This document shows, piece after piece, positions 8,544 through 18,328 of a stretch of DNA of 64,000 nt. The stretch is from Catenovulum sediminis (GTDB lineage: Bacteria; Pseudomonadota; Gammaproteobacteria; Enterobacterales; Alteromonadaceae). The stretch's first letter is position 1. Each line of letters begins with the position of its first letter. The position numbers and the translations under genes are program-made. The notes beneath the pieces were generated by a model. That model did no database searches. It had not been told where the DNA came from and saw nothing but the letters and a program-made list of their open reading frames with translations. The DNA is taken from the NCBI RefSeq assembly GCF_007289895.1, contig NZ_CP041660.1:2790001-2854000 (forward strand). The letters are read 5' to 3'.

Positions 8544-9594
8544 TTTAGTTAACATGCCGGTTTACGGGCTTAACAAACTGGAAAAAAAGCAATTTTTAAC
8601 AGCAAGATTGTTGGAGCTTACACAACATCATTATCAACATTGTGGTGAATATAAAAGGCTATTACATTGCATTGGCGAAACCTGTATGCCCAAAGATGCA
8701 GAGCATATTCCACCAGTCGCCGCGCGCTTGTTTAAAGAATATCAATTAAAAAGTATCGACGAAGAAGAAATCTTTCGTTTGATGCGCTCATCTGGTACGC
8801 ATGGCAGTCAATCGAGTATCTATCTAGATGCGGACTCTGCTAAATTGCAAAGTCAGGTACTGGTTAAAATTTTACAGCATTGGTTAGGCAAAGCACGCAG
8901 ACCCATGCTATTGATTGATGCTGCACAAAGTGTACAGAATAAAAATGGCATGACAGCACGGGCTGCTGGGCTACAAGGTTTGTCGTTTTTCGGGCGGAAT
9001 CACTGTTATGCATTAAACTCAGATATGCAACTGGATGTTGCGCGTATAACCGAGTTTTTTCAGCGATATGAGCAAGAGAACATATTAATATTTGGTTTTA
9101 CATTTATTGTGTGGCAGCAATTTATTCAACAGCTTGAAAAACTAAACCTAAAATTTAATTTGCAAAATGCGACTTTGATACACGGTGGTGGTTGGAAAAA
9201 AATGCAACAACAAGCAGTCAATGACGCTCTGTTTCAGCAGCACATCAAAAATCGTTTAGGAGACGTAACCGTGCACGATTACTACGGCATGGTTGAGCAA
9301 ACAGGCACAATCTACATGCAGTGTGAGCATGGATATTTGCACGCGCCTGTATGGTCAGATGTGATGATTCGTGACACAAACGACTTGCACTTATTACCTT
9401 TTGGTGAAAAAGGTTTGATACAGGTTAATTCAACTTTACCAACCAGCTACCCAGGGCACTGCATTTTAACAGAAGATCTGGGGGTGGTTCATGGCGAAGA
9501 TGATTGCCAATGTGGCCGTTTAGGCAAATATTTTACTGTGCATGGCAGAGTACCCAATGCGCAGGTAAGGGGGTGTAGTGATACATTCTCTTAA
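8530..9594 (+). CDS. LuxE-like acyl-protein synthetase
   Basis: About 354 residues, resembling LuxE, the subunit of the lux fatty acid reductase that activates an acid with ATP and holds it as a thioester. The motif SSGTHGSQSSIYLD corresponds to the ATP-binding TSGTTG loop, LIHGGGWKKM is a typical LuxE segment, and a C-terminal CQCGRLGKYF segment lies where LuxE carries its acyl-accepting cysteine. The ATG at 8530 follows GGAG; the frame is open from 8503. It overlaps the ligase end and the LuxC-like start. No luciferase (LuxA/B) or LuxD is nearby, so the product is not bioluminescence aldehyde. Confidence 0.8.
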   Translation: MQMASLVNMPVYGLNKLEKKQFLTARLLELTQHHYQHCGEYKRLLHCIGETCMPKDAEHIPPVAARLFKEYQLKSIDEEEIFRLMRSSGTHGSQSSIYLDADSAKLQSQVLVKILQHWLGKARRPMLLIDAAQSVQNKNGMTARAAGLQGLSFFGRNHCYALNSDMQLDVARITEFFQRYEQENILIFGFTFIVWQQFIQQLEKLNLKFNLQNATLIHGGGWKKMQQQAVNDALFQQHIKNRLGDVTVHDYYGMVEQTGTIYMQCEHGYLHAPVWSDVMIRDTNDLHLLPFGEKGLIQVNSTLPTSYPGHCILTEDLGVVHGEDDCQCGRLGKYFTVHGRVPNAQVRGCSDTFS

Positions 9595-10774
9595 ATTTAT
9601 CGAACAGGTTAAATGGCACCTTAAAAGTGATGTTTTTATACAGCCACAAACGAATCTTGCTTGGCAAGATGAGATAGTGGATGCGGTCAATGGATTATCA
9701 GCCTTTATCCTCAAACAGCCCAGCTTAAAGGCTTACCCTGAAATCATTGCACTGGCATTTTGGTTTAGAGGCGCCCACCTTAAACAACTACAACAGCAAG
9801 GTTTGCAAGCCAGTGATAAAAACGGTAACGGTAAAATAGCTGGCAAGGTGTTCCATATTGCGCCGGCCAATGTGGATACCGTGTTTTTATACTCAGCGCT
9901 GTTGTCGGTTTTATGTGGCAATCAAAATATTGTCAGAGTGAGTGGACGCAGTGGTGAAGTGACGCATATCTTAATCGAAATTATAAAACTTTATGCTGAG
10001 TCTGAGCTGGGAAAAACACTTGCTCGTTACCTATCAATAGTTGAATATTCAGCACAACTGAATAATGTTACCGCTCAACTCAGTCGCTGGTGTGATCTGC
10101 GCGTAGTATGGGGCGGCGATACAACAATAGAGTTAATCAGTGCGATTGAACCAGACACAAAACAGTTGAGTTTTCCTGATCGATACTCAATTGCACTTTT
10201 GACCTTGCCCGAATCAAATTCAATCGAAGCAACCGCGCAAAATTTTTTAACCGATATACTGCCGTTTAACCAACAAGCTTGTTCTTCACCAAAAGCCATC
10301 TATTGGTTAAATGTAGATGAAAATAAACAACAAGATTTTTGGCAATCCGTACAACAATTGTTGCCCAAAAATAAAAATCAGCTGACGATGAGCAATAAAG
10401 TTGAACAGCATATCTTGTTACAAAAACTCGCGGTTTCGCATGGTATTGAATTAGCTCAACATTCTGGCAAGTCATTTGCTAAGATCCAGAGTGTAGGCCC
10501 ACTTGGACATTGCAAAGTCAAAAATTTGACTGCTGAGATGCTGATCGAACACAGCGGTAATGGTTTGGTGTTAGAAATGCAAATAGAAACACCACAACAA
10601 ATTGAAAATAATGATAAATTACAAAGTCTTTTGCTAGACGTTGAAGTTAAAGACGTCGAAGTTAAAGAATGCGCGCTGAATTTAGGTAAACGACAAGCGC
10701 AATTGGGTAAAGCATTAGAATTTGATGTTTATTGGGATGGCATCAATCTGATTGAATCTTTCACCTTAAATTAA
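9578..10774 (+). CDS. LuxC-like acyl-CoA/acyl-thioester reductase
   Basis: A 398-residue NADPH-dependent reductase of the LuxC (aldehyde dehydrogenase-like) family. The segment HIAPANVDTVFLYS, the LSFPDRYSIALL run and FNQQACSSPKAIYW match LuxC. The cysteine (Cys235) in QQACSSP is the site that accepts the acyl group from LuxE. The start is GTG at 9578 after AAGGGGG, overlapping the LuxE-like gene by 17 bases. With the LuxE-like partner it should reduce an activated acid to an aldehyde. A 15-bp in-frame duplication (10637-10666) repeats DVEVK near the C-terminus. Confidence 0.82.
   Translation: MIHSLKFIEQVKWHLKSDVFIQPQTNLAWQDEIVDAVNGLSAFILKQPSLKAYPEIIALAFWFRGAHLKQLQQQGLQASDKNGNGKIAGKVFHIAPANVDTVFLYSALLSVLCGNQNIVRVSGRSGEVTHILIEIIKLYAESELGKTLARYLSIVEYSAQLNNVTAQLSRWCDLRVVWGGDTTIELISAIEPDTKQLSFPDRYSIALLTLPESNSIEATAQNFLTDILPFNQQACSSPKAIYWLNVDENKQQDFWQSVQQLLPKNKNQLTMSNKVEQHILLQKLAVSHGIELAQHSGKSFAKIQSVGPLGHCKVKNLTAEMLIEHSGNGLVLEMQIETPQQIENNDKLQSLLLDVEVKDVEVKECALNLGKRQAQLGKALEFDVYWDGINLIESFTLN
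10637..10666 (+). repeat. 15-bp in-frame duplication in the LuxC-like gene
   Basis: GACGTTGAAGTTAAA is followed immediately by GACGTCGAAGTTAAA, encoding DVEVK twice. One base differs, so the duplication is not brand new. Confidence 0.85.
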
Positions 10775-10799
10775 AAAATAATGGTATCGGAATAAATAG

Positions 10800-13700
10800 A
10801 TGTTAAAAGATATTCGCTTACATATAGAACAAGATGAAGAGAAACAAAGCGAAATCGAAGCTGAACTTGCAGCAGATATTCAGCGACAGCATAGCAGAAA
10901 TATTCAAGCTTTTAGTTACCATATTCCCAGCTTGTTGAGTTTTGTACAAAATATTCGCACCAGTAATATCAGTCTTTTTTGCAATCGTTTTGGGCAAAGA
11001 AACATTGTTGACTACGGTAATGGGCGAACTTTATATGGCCTAGACCCAAAAGCAGAAATACACCAGCAATTTAACGCATTTTGTCGTTTCCCGCAGTACG
11101 TGGCACTGAATGAAACACTGGAAAATCAGTCAAGCAATATAGCGCTCAAAAAAGCGACCAAATTAGAAGACTTACCGCATTACCAAACTTATCTAGAACG
11201 AAGTGCACTCCCTAAAGAAATAGATGTGCTTGTGGTATTGGGGTTGGGGATGGGGCAGCACATCGTTGAGTTGCTCAATTCACGGAACATTAAACATTTG
11301 GCAATTTATGAGCCAGAACTTCAATATTTTCAGTGTTCTGTTATGGCGATCGACTGGGAGCTGATTCTTGATACCGCGAAATCTAAAGGTACAGCGATTT
11401 ATTTGCAGATTGGAAAAGATGGCCGTGATTTGCTGGCGGATGTATCTGAGCTTAACCAGCATTTTCCCTTTGATGGCTTTTATCTTTACCCGCATTATCA
11501 TCATCCAGTTTTCGACTCACTGGCTGTGTCACTACGAGACTTTGGCTGGCAAAAATGTATGGCGCAGGGTATAAATTATCAGCAGCAACAAGCAGATAAC
11601 TACCTGCCAATTTGGACACAATCTATCGATTTAACAAATTTAGCTTCGATACCAGATGCGGGTATGCCAGATACAGACAGGAAAACAGACGGGAAAACAG
11701 ACAGCGTTTTTGCAAAAAATATTGCTGCATTCAAAAAATACTACCCACAAATCGCTAAAGAATTTTCTGATTACCAACCGAATAATTGGCTTCCTGTTGT
11801 TAACCAAGAACAACAAATAAACTTGATTGAAAAAAAATCATTAACCAGTTGGCATGGCGATAACCCTAAACAAGAGTGCGAACAAAATTTTGAAAACTTT
11901 TGCCGTTACCCAAATAAAGACGGTTTGGTGCTAGGGTATAAAGGGACCAAGCTTAAACATTATTTACACTATCAATTTGTTGCCGAAACAGAAAAAATTC
12001 TAGAAGAGATAGAAGAAGAAGCTGGCAATTTACCACAAGATATCAAATCACTGATTGTTTTTGGCGTAGGTACGGGTTATCAGCTGGAGTGTCTATTTAA
12101 TCATCACCAAGTTGAAAACTTATTTATTTGTGAACCCAACCGCGACTTTTTTTATGCCTCTTTATATAGCATCGACTGGGCACAGTATTTAAAACAAATT
12201 GATGAATCTGGCGGGCGCTTATATTTAAATATTGGTGATGATGGTACGCATTTATTCAGAGATTTGCTCAACCAGTTTTATTCAATCGGCCCATATATAC
12301 TGGCTAATACCTACTTTTATCAAAGTTATTACAACTCGAACTTGGTTGCCGCGATTGCACAACTTAGAGAGCAGTTACAAGTTGTAATTTCAATGGGCGA
12401 ATATTACGACCATGCAAGATACGGTATCGCGCATACAACAGAAACAATTGCACGTGGCTATCCGTTTTTAATTCAAGAGGCAGATAAAAAGCTAAGCTAT
12501 CAAGATAAAGAAGTACCGATATTTTTAGTGGGTAACGGCCCTTCTTTAGATCAAAGCATTGAAACAATTAAAGAGTGGAAAGCGCAAGCAATTATCGTTT
12601 CGTGCGGCACTGCCTTAATGCCTCTATATAAAAATGGCATCGTGCCAGATTTTCACGCAGAGATAGAGCAAAATAGATCGACTTTTGACTGGATTTGCCG
12701 GATTGGCGATTTTGATTATTTAAAACAAATTAGCTTGATCAGCTGTAATGGCATACACCCAGATACTTGTGATTTGTTTAAAGACGTCTATCTAGCATTT
12801 AAAGAAGGGGAGTCGTCGACCGTATCGGCCATTGAGGTGATTGGAAAAGGCCTATACGAAGAATTGCAGTTTGCGTTTCCAACTGTTGCAAATTTTGCAC
12901 TGAATATATTTACCAAAATGGGATTTAACCAAGTTTATTTGTTTGGCATCGATTTGGGTTTTTACGATAAAACTAAACACCACTCAACCCAGTCTGGTTA
13001 TTATAAAGAAAATGGCGAGCAGATGTATGACTACGAAGCCAAAAACAATACCTCTATGGTGGTGCCCGGAAATTTTAGACCGACTGTTTTTACTAAACAC
13101 GAATTCAAAGTTTCGAAAACGATATTAGAACAAACATTAGCCCAGCGAAAAGTAGATTGCTTTAACTGTAGTGATGGGGCTTTGATTGTGGGGAGTGTGC
13201 CCTTAGAAGCTGAATTGGTATTATTGTTATTAGATTCCAAGTACAAAAAAGATTGTCTTCTTCATATTAGGTTTAATGCATTTTCAAACAGTAAATGTTC
13301 GGGATATGATGGCAAGTATCAACATAAATATAGTGAACTCATTCTAAAAATGGAAATTGATGCTTTGTTAGCAAAGAGCAGTGATTCTTCTGGCATCCCC
13401 GATGTTGATGAATTAATCCGTTTCCATAAAGAGTTGTTATTTTCTTCATATAGCCGTGGTCAGTCATTGTTATTCTATTACTTATATGGAACTGTGAACT
13501 ATATGAATTCAGTTCTTCTTAAAGCAATGTATTCTAGTGAGGCTAATGTGTTTATTGGCCACCTCCTATCAATCTGGCATAAATATCTAAATAAAATTAA
13601 AAAAGACTTAGATATTCGATATCAAGCCTACGATAGTAGTTCTTCTTTCGCGACTGATCGAGAATATAAATTAATTATGCATAAGAAAAATCTCGTTGAC

Positions 13701-14351
13701 TTTAAAGTCGAGGTGTTGGATTGCACATATAAAAGCATATTGAAGCGCTTTGTTGAACATAATTTTTCTAACAGCGCACTTAACTGTGAAAAGGTTCATC
13801 TAGCATACTTTGGTAATAGGACAACCTACAATGACTATACTCAAACCTTTGTTAGCGATTCAAAAACTTTAGTCGGTTTTTCAAACTTAACATTTGGACA
13901 AGACTTAAAAACCCTGTATTACAGCTGTAACCCAAAAGATTCTTATTTCTGGTGGCTTAGTTATGACAATTTACAATTAAATGATGTAGTGACTGGCAAA
14001 GTTCCTATTGCGTCTCCGCATAGAAGTTATTTTTACGCGAAATTTATCCATAGTATGGATAACATTTTTTTATTTTTACCTAAATACAATTTTGTTGAGC
14101 AGGAGTATTTAAATGCAGACGCTGTGGAAACACTAAACTATATATGCAATCAGCTAGAGTTTGTTAAGTCTTTTGTTGAGTTTTTTGACTATATCGCCGT
14201 TCCAAAAAAAGGCATTGATACGAAGGATTGTGTTTTAGATGCAGTTGGTAATAGAGGGTGTATTATTGAATCCCCAATTGATATTGAAGTATTGATTGGA
14301 AAGAGCGTGTCGTTGAGAGAAGCAAAAAACATATTGGATTCTATTAATTAA
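10800..14351 (+). CDS. Giant Maf-type flagellin glycosyltransferase (motility accessory factor, DUF115)
   Basis: 1183 residues, much longer than the 600-700 usual for Maf proteins, which move CMP-nonulosonic acids onto flagellin Ser/Thr in the cytoplasm. The N-terminal Maf domain appears twice: LVVLGLGMGQHIVELL (about residues 143-240) aligns with LIVFGVGTGYQLECLF (about 415-520), including IYEPE/ICEPN, AIDW/SIDW and YLQIG/YLNIG. The catalytic DUF115 core follows, with VGNGPSLDQS near residue 577 and FHAEIEQNRSTFDW. A C-terminal region of about 350 residues (from roughly 13230) resembles nothing I recognise and is visibly more AT-rich. Its place after the Pse genes makes it the likely Pse transferase. 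Confidence 0.85.
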   Translation: MLKDIRLHIEQDEEKQSEIEAELAADIQRQHSRNIQAFSYHIPSLLSFVQNIRTSNISLFCNRFGQRNIVDYGNGRTLYGLDPKAEIHQQFNAFCRFPQYVALNETLENQSSNIALKKATKLEDLPHYQTYLERSALPKEIDVLVVLGLGMGQHIVELLNSRNIKHLAIYEPELQYFQCSVMAIDWELILDTAKSKGTAIYLQIGKDGRDLLADVSELNQHFPFDGFYLYPHYHHPVFDSLAVSLRDFGWQKCMAQGINYQQQQADNYLPIWTQSIDLTNLASIPDAGMPDTDRKTDGKTDSVFAKNIAAFKKYYPQIAKEFSDYQPNNWLPVVNQEQQINLIEKKSLTSWHGDNPKQECEQNFENFCRYPNKDGLVLGYKGTKLKHYLHYQFVAETEKILEEIEEEAGNLPQDIKSLIVFGVGTGYQLECLFNHHQVENLFICEPNRDFFYASLYSIDWAQYLKQIDESGGRLYLNIGDDGTHLFRDLLNQFYSIGPYILANTYFYQSYYNSNLVAAIAQLREQLQVVISMGEYYDHARYGIAHTTETIARGYPFLIQEADKKLSYQDKEVPIFLVGNGPSLDQSIETIKEWKAQAIIVSCGTALMPLYKNGIVPDFHAEIEQNRSTFDWICRIGDFDYLKQISLISCNGIHPDTCDLFKDVYLAFKEGESSTVSAIEVIGKGLYEELQFAFPTVANFALNIFTKMGFNQVYLFGIDLGFYDKTKHHSTQSGYYKENGEQMYDYEAKNNTSMVVPGNFRPTVFTKHEFKVSKTILEQTLAQRKVDCFNCSDGALIVGSVPLEAELVLLLLDSKYKKDCLLHIRFNAFSNSKCSGYDGKYQHKYSELILKMEIDALLAKSSDSSGIPDVDELIRFHKELLFSSYSRGQSLLFYYLYGTVNYMNSVLLKAMYSSEANVFIGHLLSIWHKYLNKIKKDLDIRYQAYDSSSSFATDREYKLIMHKKNLVDFKVEVLDCTYKSILKRFVEHNFSNSALNCEKVHLAYFGNRTTYNDYTQTFVSDSKTLVGFSNLTFGQDLKTLYYSCNPKDSYFWWLSYDNLQLNDVVTGKVPIASPHRSYFYAKFIHSMDNIFLFLPKYNFVEQEYLNADAVETLNYICNQLEFVKSFVEFFDYIAVPKKGIDTKDCVLDAVGNRGCIIESPIDIEVLIGKSVSLREAKNILDSIN

Positions 14352-14383
14352 AAGCTTAAACACAACAAAAGAGATTTACTCGA

Positions 14384-16171
14384 TTGGCTATTATATTGTA
14401 TCTCACACTTACCTTAATTTTTTTAACGATTGTTAAGTACTTAAAATCGTCAAGAGGTGCTATCTATCGATTTATTGGATTGTCTGATGTAAATTGGAGC
14501 GCATTTTTATCACTTATACTCTGGTTTGTATCGGATTTTATTAAGTCAGATACCGCAAGTTTAGCTATTTTGATTATGCTACTAATTTTAGGCTTGATTC
14601 TAATTATAGATGCCGCTTTATTTGTTCAGTACAAAATCGAAGTCAATATTCAAACAGTAAAATGGTTTATGAGTGGAAGCAAAGGGATACTAAAAGGCAG
14701 TGGTCATTTTTGGAATTTTTTTTGGGGTAAACCGCTTTCATTCGGTGGCTTTATATTTTTGTTTGCTATTTTTCTGTATGTATTCTTTTATGATAGGTTC
14801 TTTTCGCAAAGTAATGTTTTAATAGCAACGGGTAAGGAATGCTTGGATAACATTTTAATTTTACCGTTTACTCTAGCCTTATTATTACTAAACTTAGTGA
14901 AAATGTCTTTTCGCCCCAAAAGTTCTTTTTTTAATATAAGTAGCATTATTTCTAGTCTGTTTGTACATCCAAAATTATTCAAATTGCCTAAAGTAAATAA
15001 CAATGATTTAAATACTTTACTTCGACCGAGTGAACAAAAAAAATCCGCTTTCTTTTCCTCATGTTCAGGAGCCAATGTAATTCTATTTACAGTTGAGTCA
15101 ATGGGGAATTATATTGCGACAGATAATGGAAAATATATTCGCTCTAGGTTGGTTGAGAGGTTTCAGAATGGGCTTTGGTATTCGAAAGCACACTACAGTC
15201 TTTGTCCAAATACAACTGTATCTACAAATCAAATATATACGGGGAAGTATTCTAATAATCCATATAACAAGGCTGATTCAGTGTTTTACGGAGGAGAGCC
15301 AGAGCATTTAACAGTATTGAAAAGATTGGGATATAAAACTATGTTCCTAGATAGTGCTGATATCAAGCTTTACAATTATGACCGTTTACTCAAGCGTATC
15401 GGTTTTGACCGTATTTGGGGGACAGATGACCTGCCAGCAAAGAGAAATGGTGATTATCGTCTATTAGATATGGTTGAGCCTATAGTGAAAGAAATCGAAG
15501 GTGACAAACCATTTTTTTTGCATGTGATAAATGATCAAACCCATATGCCTTATCAAATTATTGATAAGAAAAAGTTCAATCGATTTAAAGGGGATGGAAA
15601 AAAGTCTGAATATTTAAATGCATTAGATGAAGTCGATTTTATATTGAGTGAATTTTTAAAAAAATTGGAAAGGAAAGTCGATTTATCTAATACCATAATG
15701 ATTTTAACTGGAGATCATGGGGAGTCCTTCGGGGAGTTTGGGTATTATTTTCATAGTAACTCTGTGGTTCCTGAACAAATTACAGTTCCATTTTGGCTTC
15801 AACATCAGAAGCTACCAAGTAGACTGCTTGAACATTCATCTCATTTCGATTTATTTCCTACGATTTTTGATTTACTGGGGATCGAATACAGTCATTTTTC
15901 ATTGGGGCGTAGCTTGGGGTTAAACGAAAGAGAGCGACCTTGCGAATATTTTTTTCACTCTGCAACGTTAAAGGGTAATACGCCAGCTAATTTCAGTTTA
16001 ATTCAAAATGATACTATGATTTGGTTAGATAAATTTTATGGTAAAAGTCGAGTATTCAAGCACAACAACACTCAATGGAATGAATGTATAAGTCATGGAA
16101 ATTCGAAAGATTTAGAAAATAGATTGTGGCTATATTTGTATGAAAATGATCTGGCTTTGAAAGATGTGTAG
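14384..16171 (+). CDS. Membrane LtaS-like sulfatase/phosphotransferase (alkaline phosphatase superfamily)
   Basis: 595 residues from a TTG start. The first 180 residues hold about four or five hydrophobic segments, followed by a periplasmic sulfatase-like domain. ILFTVESMGNY carries the first metal-binding acid, NTTVSTNQIYTG the likely threonine nucleophile, and ILTGDHGESFGEFGYY the C-terminal metal site. This layout is shared by LtaS lipoteichoic acid synthase, OpgB and EptA-type enzymes, which move phosphoglycerol or phosphoethanolamine from phospholipids to a glycan. The substrate is unknown. The domain would act in the periplasm, so it may modify a surface polysaccharide rather than cytoplasmic flagellin. 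The stop overlaps the next start. Confidence 0.72.
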   Translation: MAIILYLTLTLIFLTIVKYLKSSRGAIYRFIGLSDVNWSAFLSLILWFVSDFIKSDTASLAILIMLLILGLILIIDAALFVQYKIEVNIQTVKWFMSGSKGILKGSGHFWNFFWGKPLSFGGFIFLFAIFLYVFFYDRFFSQSNVLIATGKECLDNILILPFTLALLLLNLVKMSFRPKSSFFNISSIISSLFVHPKLFKLPKVNNNDLNTLLRPSEQKKSAFFSSCSGANVILFTVESMGNYIATDNGKYIRSRLVERFQNGLWYSKAHYSLCPNTTVSTNQIYTGKYSNNPYNKADSVFYGGEPEHLTVLKRLGYKTMFLDSADIKLYNYDRLLKRIGFDRIWGTDDLPAKRNGDYRLLDMVEPIVKEIEGDKPFFLHVINDQTHMPYQIIDKKKFNRFKGDGKKSEYLNALDEVDFILSEFLKKLERKVDLSNTIMILTGDHGESFGEFGYYFHSNSVVPEQITVPFWLQHQKLPSRLLEHSSHFDLFPTIFDLLGIEYSHFSLGRSLGLNERERPCEYFFHSATLKGNTPANFSLIQNDTMIWLDKFYGKSRVFKHNNTQWNECISHGNSKDLENRLWLYLYENDLALKDV

Positions 16172-17078
16172 CTTGTCGATTTTGATGCCAGTTAAAAATG
16201 TTGAACCGTATATTTCTGAATGTATGGACAGCATTTTAAAACAGACATACTCTAAATTTGAGATTATCGTGGTGGATGATCATTCAACAGATATGACAGC
16301 AGATATTGTAAAGCAATATGCAAATAATGATGCGCGCGTTAAACTGGTTAAAGCGCAAGAATCAGGGTTTGTCGCTGCTTTAAATTTAGGGTTGGAGTAT
16401 TGCTCGTGTAATTTAATTGCACGAATGGACGGTGACGATATTGCAAGAGAAGATCGCTTTCAGATTCAAATGGATTTTATGGAAAATAATCCCGATGTTG
16501 ATGTATGTGGTTCATGGATTGAGTTGTTTGGGCAAAAAACAGAGGTCTGGCATTATCGGCAGTTTGATTCACATATAAAATCCTTAATGATGTTTAAGCG
16601 CTCAGGGTTTGGACATAACGCCGTAATAGTAAGAAAGAAAGTCTATGATGCATTTAAATATGAAAGTGCATTTGAGTTTTGTGAAGATTATCGATTATGG
16701 TGTCAATTAGCGACCAAAAGCACTTTTAAATTTCACAATATTCAAATGCCTTTGGTGAAATATAGAATCCACTCGACGCAAGTTATTGCGACTAAAACCG
16801 CAGTTCAAAGCACATTGCGAGAAAAGATCTTAAAAGATTTTATTGCCGAGCTAGGCTGGGAAATGGACCCCAATGAATTTATATTGTACCAGGCTATTCG
16901 AGAGTTAGATTTCTCAAGAACAAAAGCATCGCTACAAGAAATAAGAAAAATGTTTGAGAGACTAAGAGAAATTTCTAATGCGCGGTTTGGTGATGACTGT
17001 GGTCTTTTTGATTTACACTGGCAGCGACTCGTTGAATGTATTGACGCTAAACAATTTACCCAAATAGTCGATAACTAA
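16164..17078 (+). CDS. Family 2 glycosyltransferase
   Basis: A 304-residue GT-A transferase: LSILMPVKNVEPYISECMDS opens the domain, VVDDHSTDMT follows, and ARMDGDDIAREDRF carries the DxD metal-binding motif. EDYRLWCQLA is the ED motif near the acceptor side. No membrane segment is apparent, so it works on a cytoplasmic acceptor. ATG 16164 overlaps the previous stop by eight bases. The sugar it transfers cannot be told. Confidence 0.88.
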   Translation: MCSLSILMPVKNVEPYISECMDSILKQTYSKFEIIVVDDHSTDMTADIVKQYANNDARVKLVKAQESGFVAALNLGLEYCSCNLIARMDGDDIAREDRFQIQMDFMENNPDVDVCGSWIELFGQKTEVWHYRQFDSHIKSLMMFKRSGFGHNAVIVRKKVYDAFKYESAFEFCEDYRLWCQLATKSTFKFHNIQMPLVKYRIHSTQVIATKTAVQSTLREKILKDFIAELGWEMDPNEFILYQAIRELDFSRTKASLQEIRKMFERLREISNARFGDDCGLFDLHWQRLVECIDAKQFTQIVDN

Positions 17079-17105
17079 ATGAGTACTTTCAAACGAGAAT
17101 AAGTT

Positions 17106-18311
17106 GTGAATTTTATTGATGTTGATATCGCCAAGTTGGGCGTGTTAAAAAATAAACAATACGCCATTATCGGAACAGGCGGCTATAGCAAAAAATTACT
17201 TCAACACATTGAAAAAAATAACGTCACTTTACCAAGATGCTTTTGTTATATCGGGGAAAACACACCCAATCATAACAACTTATCTCTTCCCTTAATTGAG
17301 TTGAATACAGCCAAGCATATAAAGTATTTTGTAATTGGCTCAAATGTTTTTCAATTTGAGATTATCGAAAAAGCACGCAAAATCTTACCTGATAGCGTGA
17401 AATATTTCGATTTATCTTCAGAACTGACAAACAACATTTCATACTACGAACACAAAATTACACTCCAAAAGCCATATATATTGTTCTATTCGGTTGATCC
17501 TAATAATCATAAAAAGTGGCTGTCCGGATTTGAACGCTATTTAAAGTCTCATGATATCGAGCTTATATTTAAACACCCATTACAGCAAACATCACATGAA
17601 GTGCTAAAGCAATCGCGCGGCATTTTTTTATGGAATGGGACTACAAGTAGCTTTAATTATTTAAAGGAAAAATTAATTCATTTAAACAAGAAATTTACCT
17701 ACGCAGAATGTGGCTTTTTCCCCCAAAAAGACTATGTGTATTTCGATAGACACGGCATAAATGACGAAAGTTCATTGCAGCATGGTAACGTCAGTTGGCT
17801 GCCAAATAATTATCTAGAAATCATAGCGCAACACAAAACTGAATACTTTTTAGATAACTATCCAAAACTCAGCTATGGTGAGTACGTTTTCGTCCCTTTG
17901 CAGTTAGAGTCTGATTCAAACGTGAGGAAAAACTCACGTTTTAAGTATGGTATGCAAGAGTTTATTGAATATATATGCACACTATACGACCAGCCTATTA
18001 TTTTTAAAGCACATCCGCTGGATACAAAAACAGATAAGTACGTTTTGCCTAAGGGGCGCTGGGCTACTTCAAGTGAAACGACACATCAATTAATTCATTG
18101 GTCAGACATTGTGCATGGAATTAACTCTACTGTGCTTTTTGAAGCCACGTTAATGGGGAAAAAGGTAATTGCAGAAGGTCTGTGTTTATTAAATCGTTTC
18201 GAAAACAAGCAACGTTTGCTGGCTGCGATGATATTACGACAAAAAAAAATTAATGATGCAAATTTTAGCCGGGAATATTTACAACAATTTACCAATTTGG
18301 AAGTGATATAA
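17106..18311 (+). CDS. Capsule-type (KpsC/KpsS-like) glycosyltransferase with N-terminal Rossmann-like domain
   Basis: 401 residues, GTG start. The first 95 residues look like a small Rossmann domain (YAIIGTGGYSKKLLQHI), similar in style to the N-terminal part of PglD and to the small protein at 33997. The rest resembles the capsule polysaccharide synthesis family: VFVPLQLESDSNV, PIIFKAHPLDTKTD and HGINSTVLFEATLMGKKVI are its conserved elements, with the HP motif of Kdo-type and related transferases. It probably adds a sugar to the island's glycan. Family placement is by eye. Confidence 0.6.
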   Translation: MNFIDVDIAKLGVLKNKQYAIIGTGGYSKKLLQHIEKNNVTLPRCFCYIGENTPNHNNLSLPLIELNTAKHIKYFVIGSNVFQFEIIEKARKILPDSVKYFDLSSELTNNISYYEHKITLQKPYILFYSVDPNNHKKWLSGFERYLKSHDIELIFKHPLQQTSHEVLKQSRGIFLWNGTTSSFNYLKEKLIHLNKKFTYAECGFFPQKDYVYFDRHGINDESSLQHGNVSWLPNNYLEIIAQHKTEYFLDNYPKLSYGEYVFVPLQLESDSNVRKNSRFKYGMQEFIEYICTLYDQPIIFKAHPLDTKTDKYVLPKGRWATSSETTHQLIHWSDIVHGINSTVLFEATLMGKKVIAEGLCLLNRFENKQRLLAAMILRQKKINDANFSREYLQQFTNLEVI

Positions 18312-18328
18312 GTTTAAGGGTTTACGCC

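Noticed and set aside
6078-10774. Bioluminescence (lux) operon
   Set aside because: LuxC-like and LuxE-like proteins are present, but luxA, luxB and luxD are absent, and the carrier protein and ligase point to another product.
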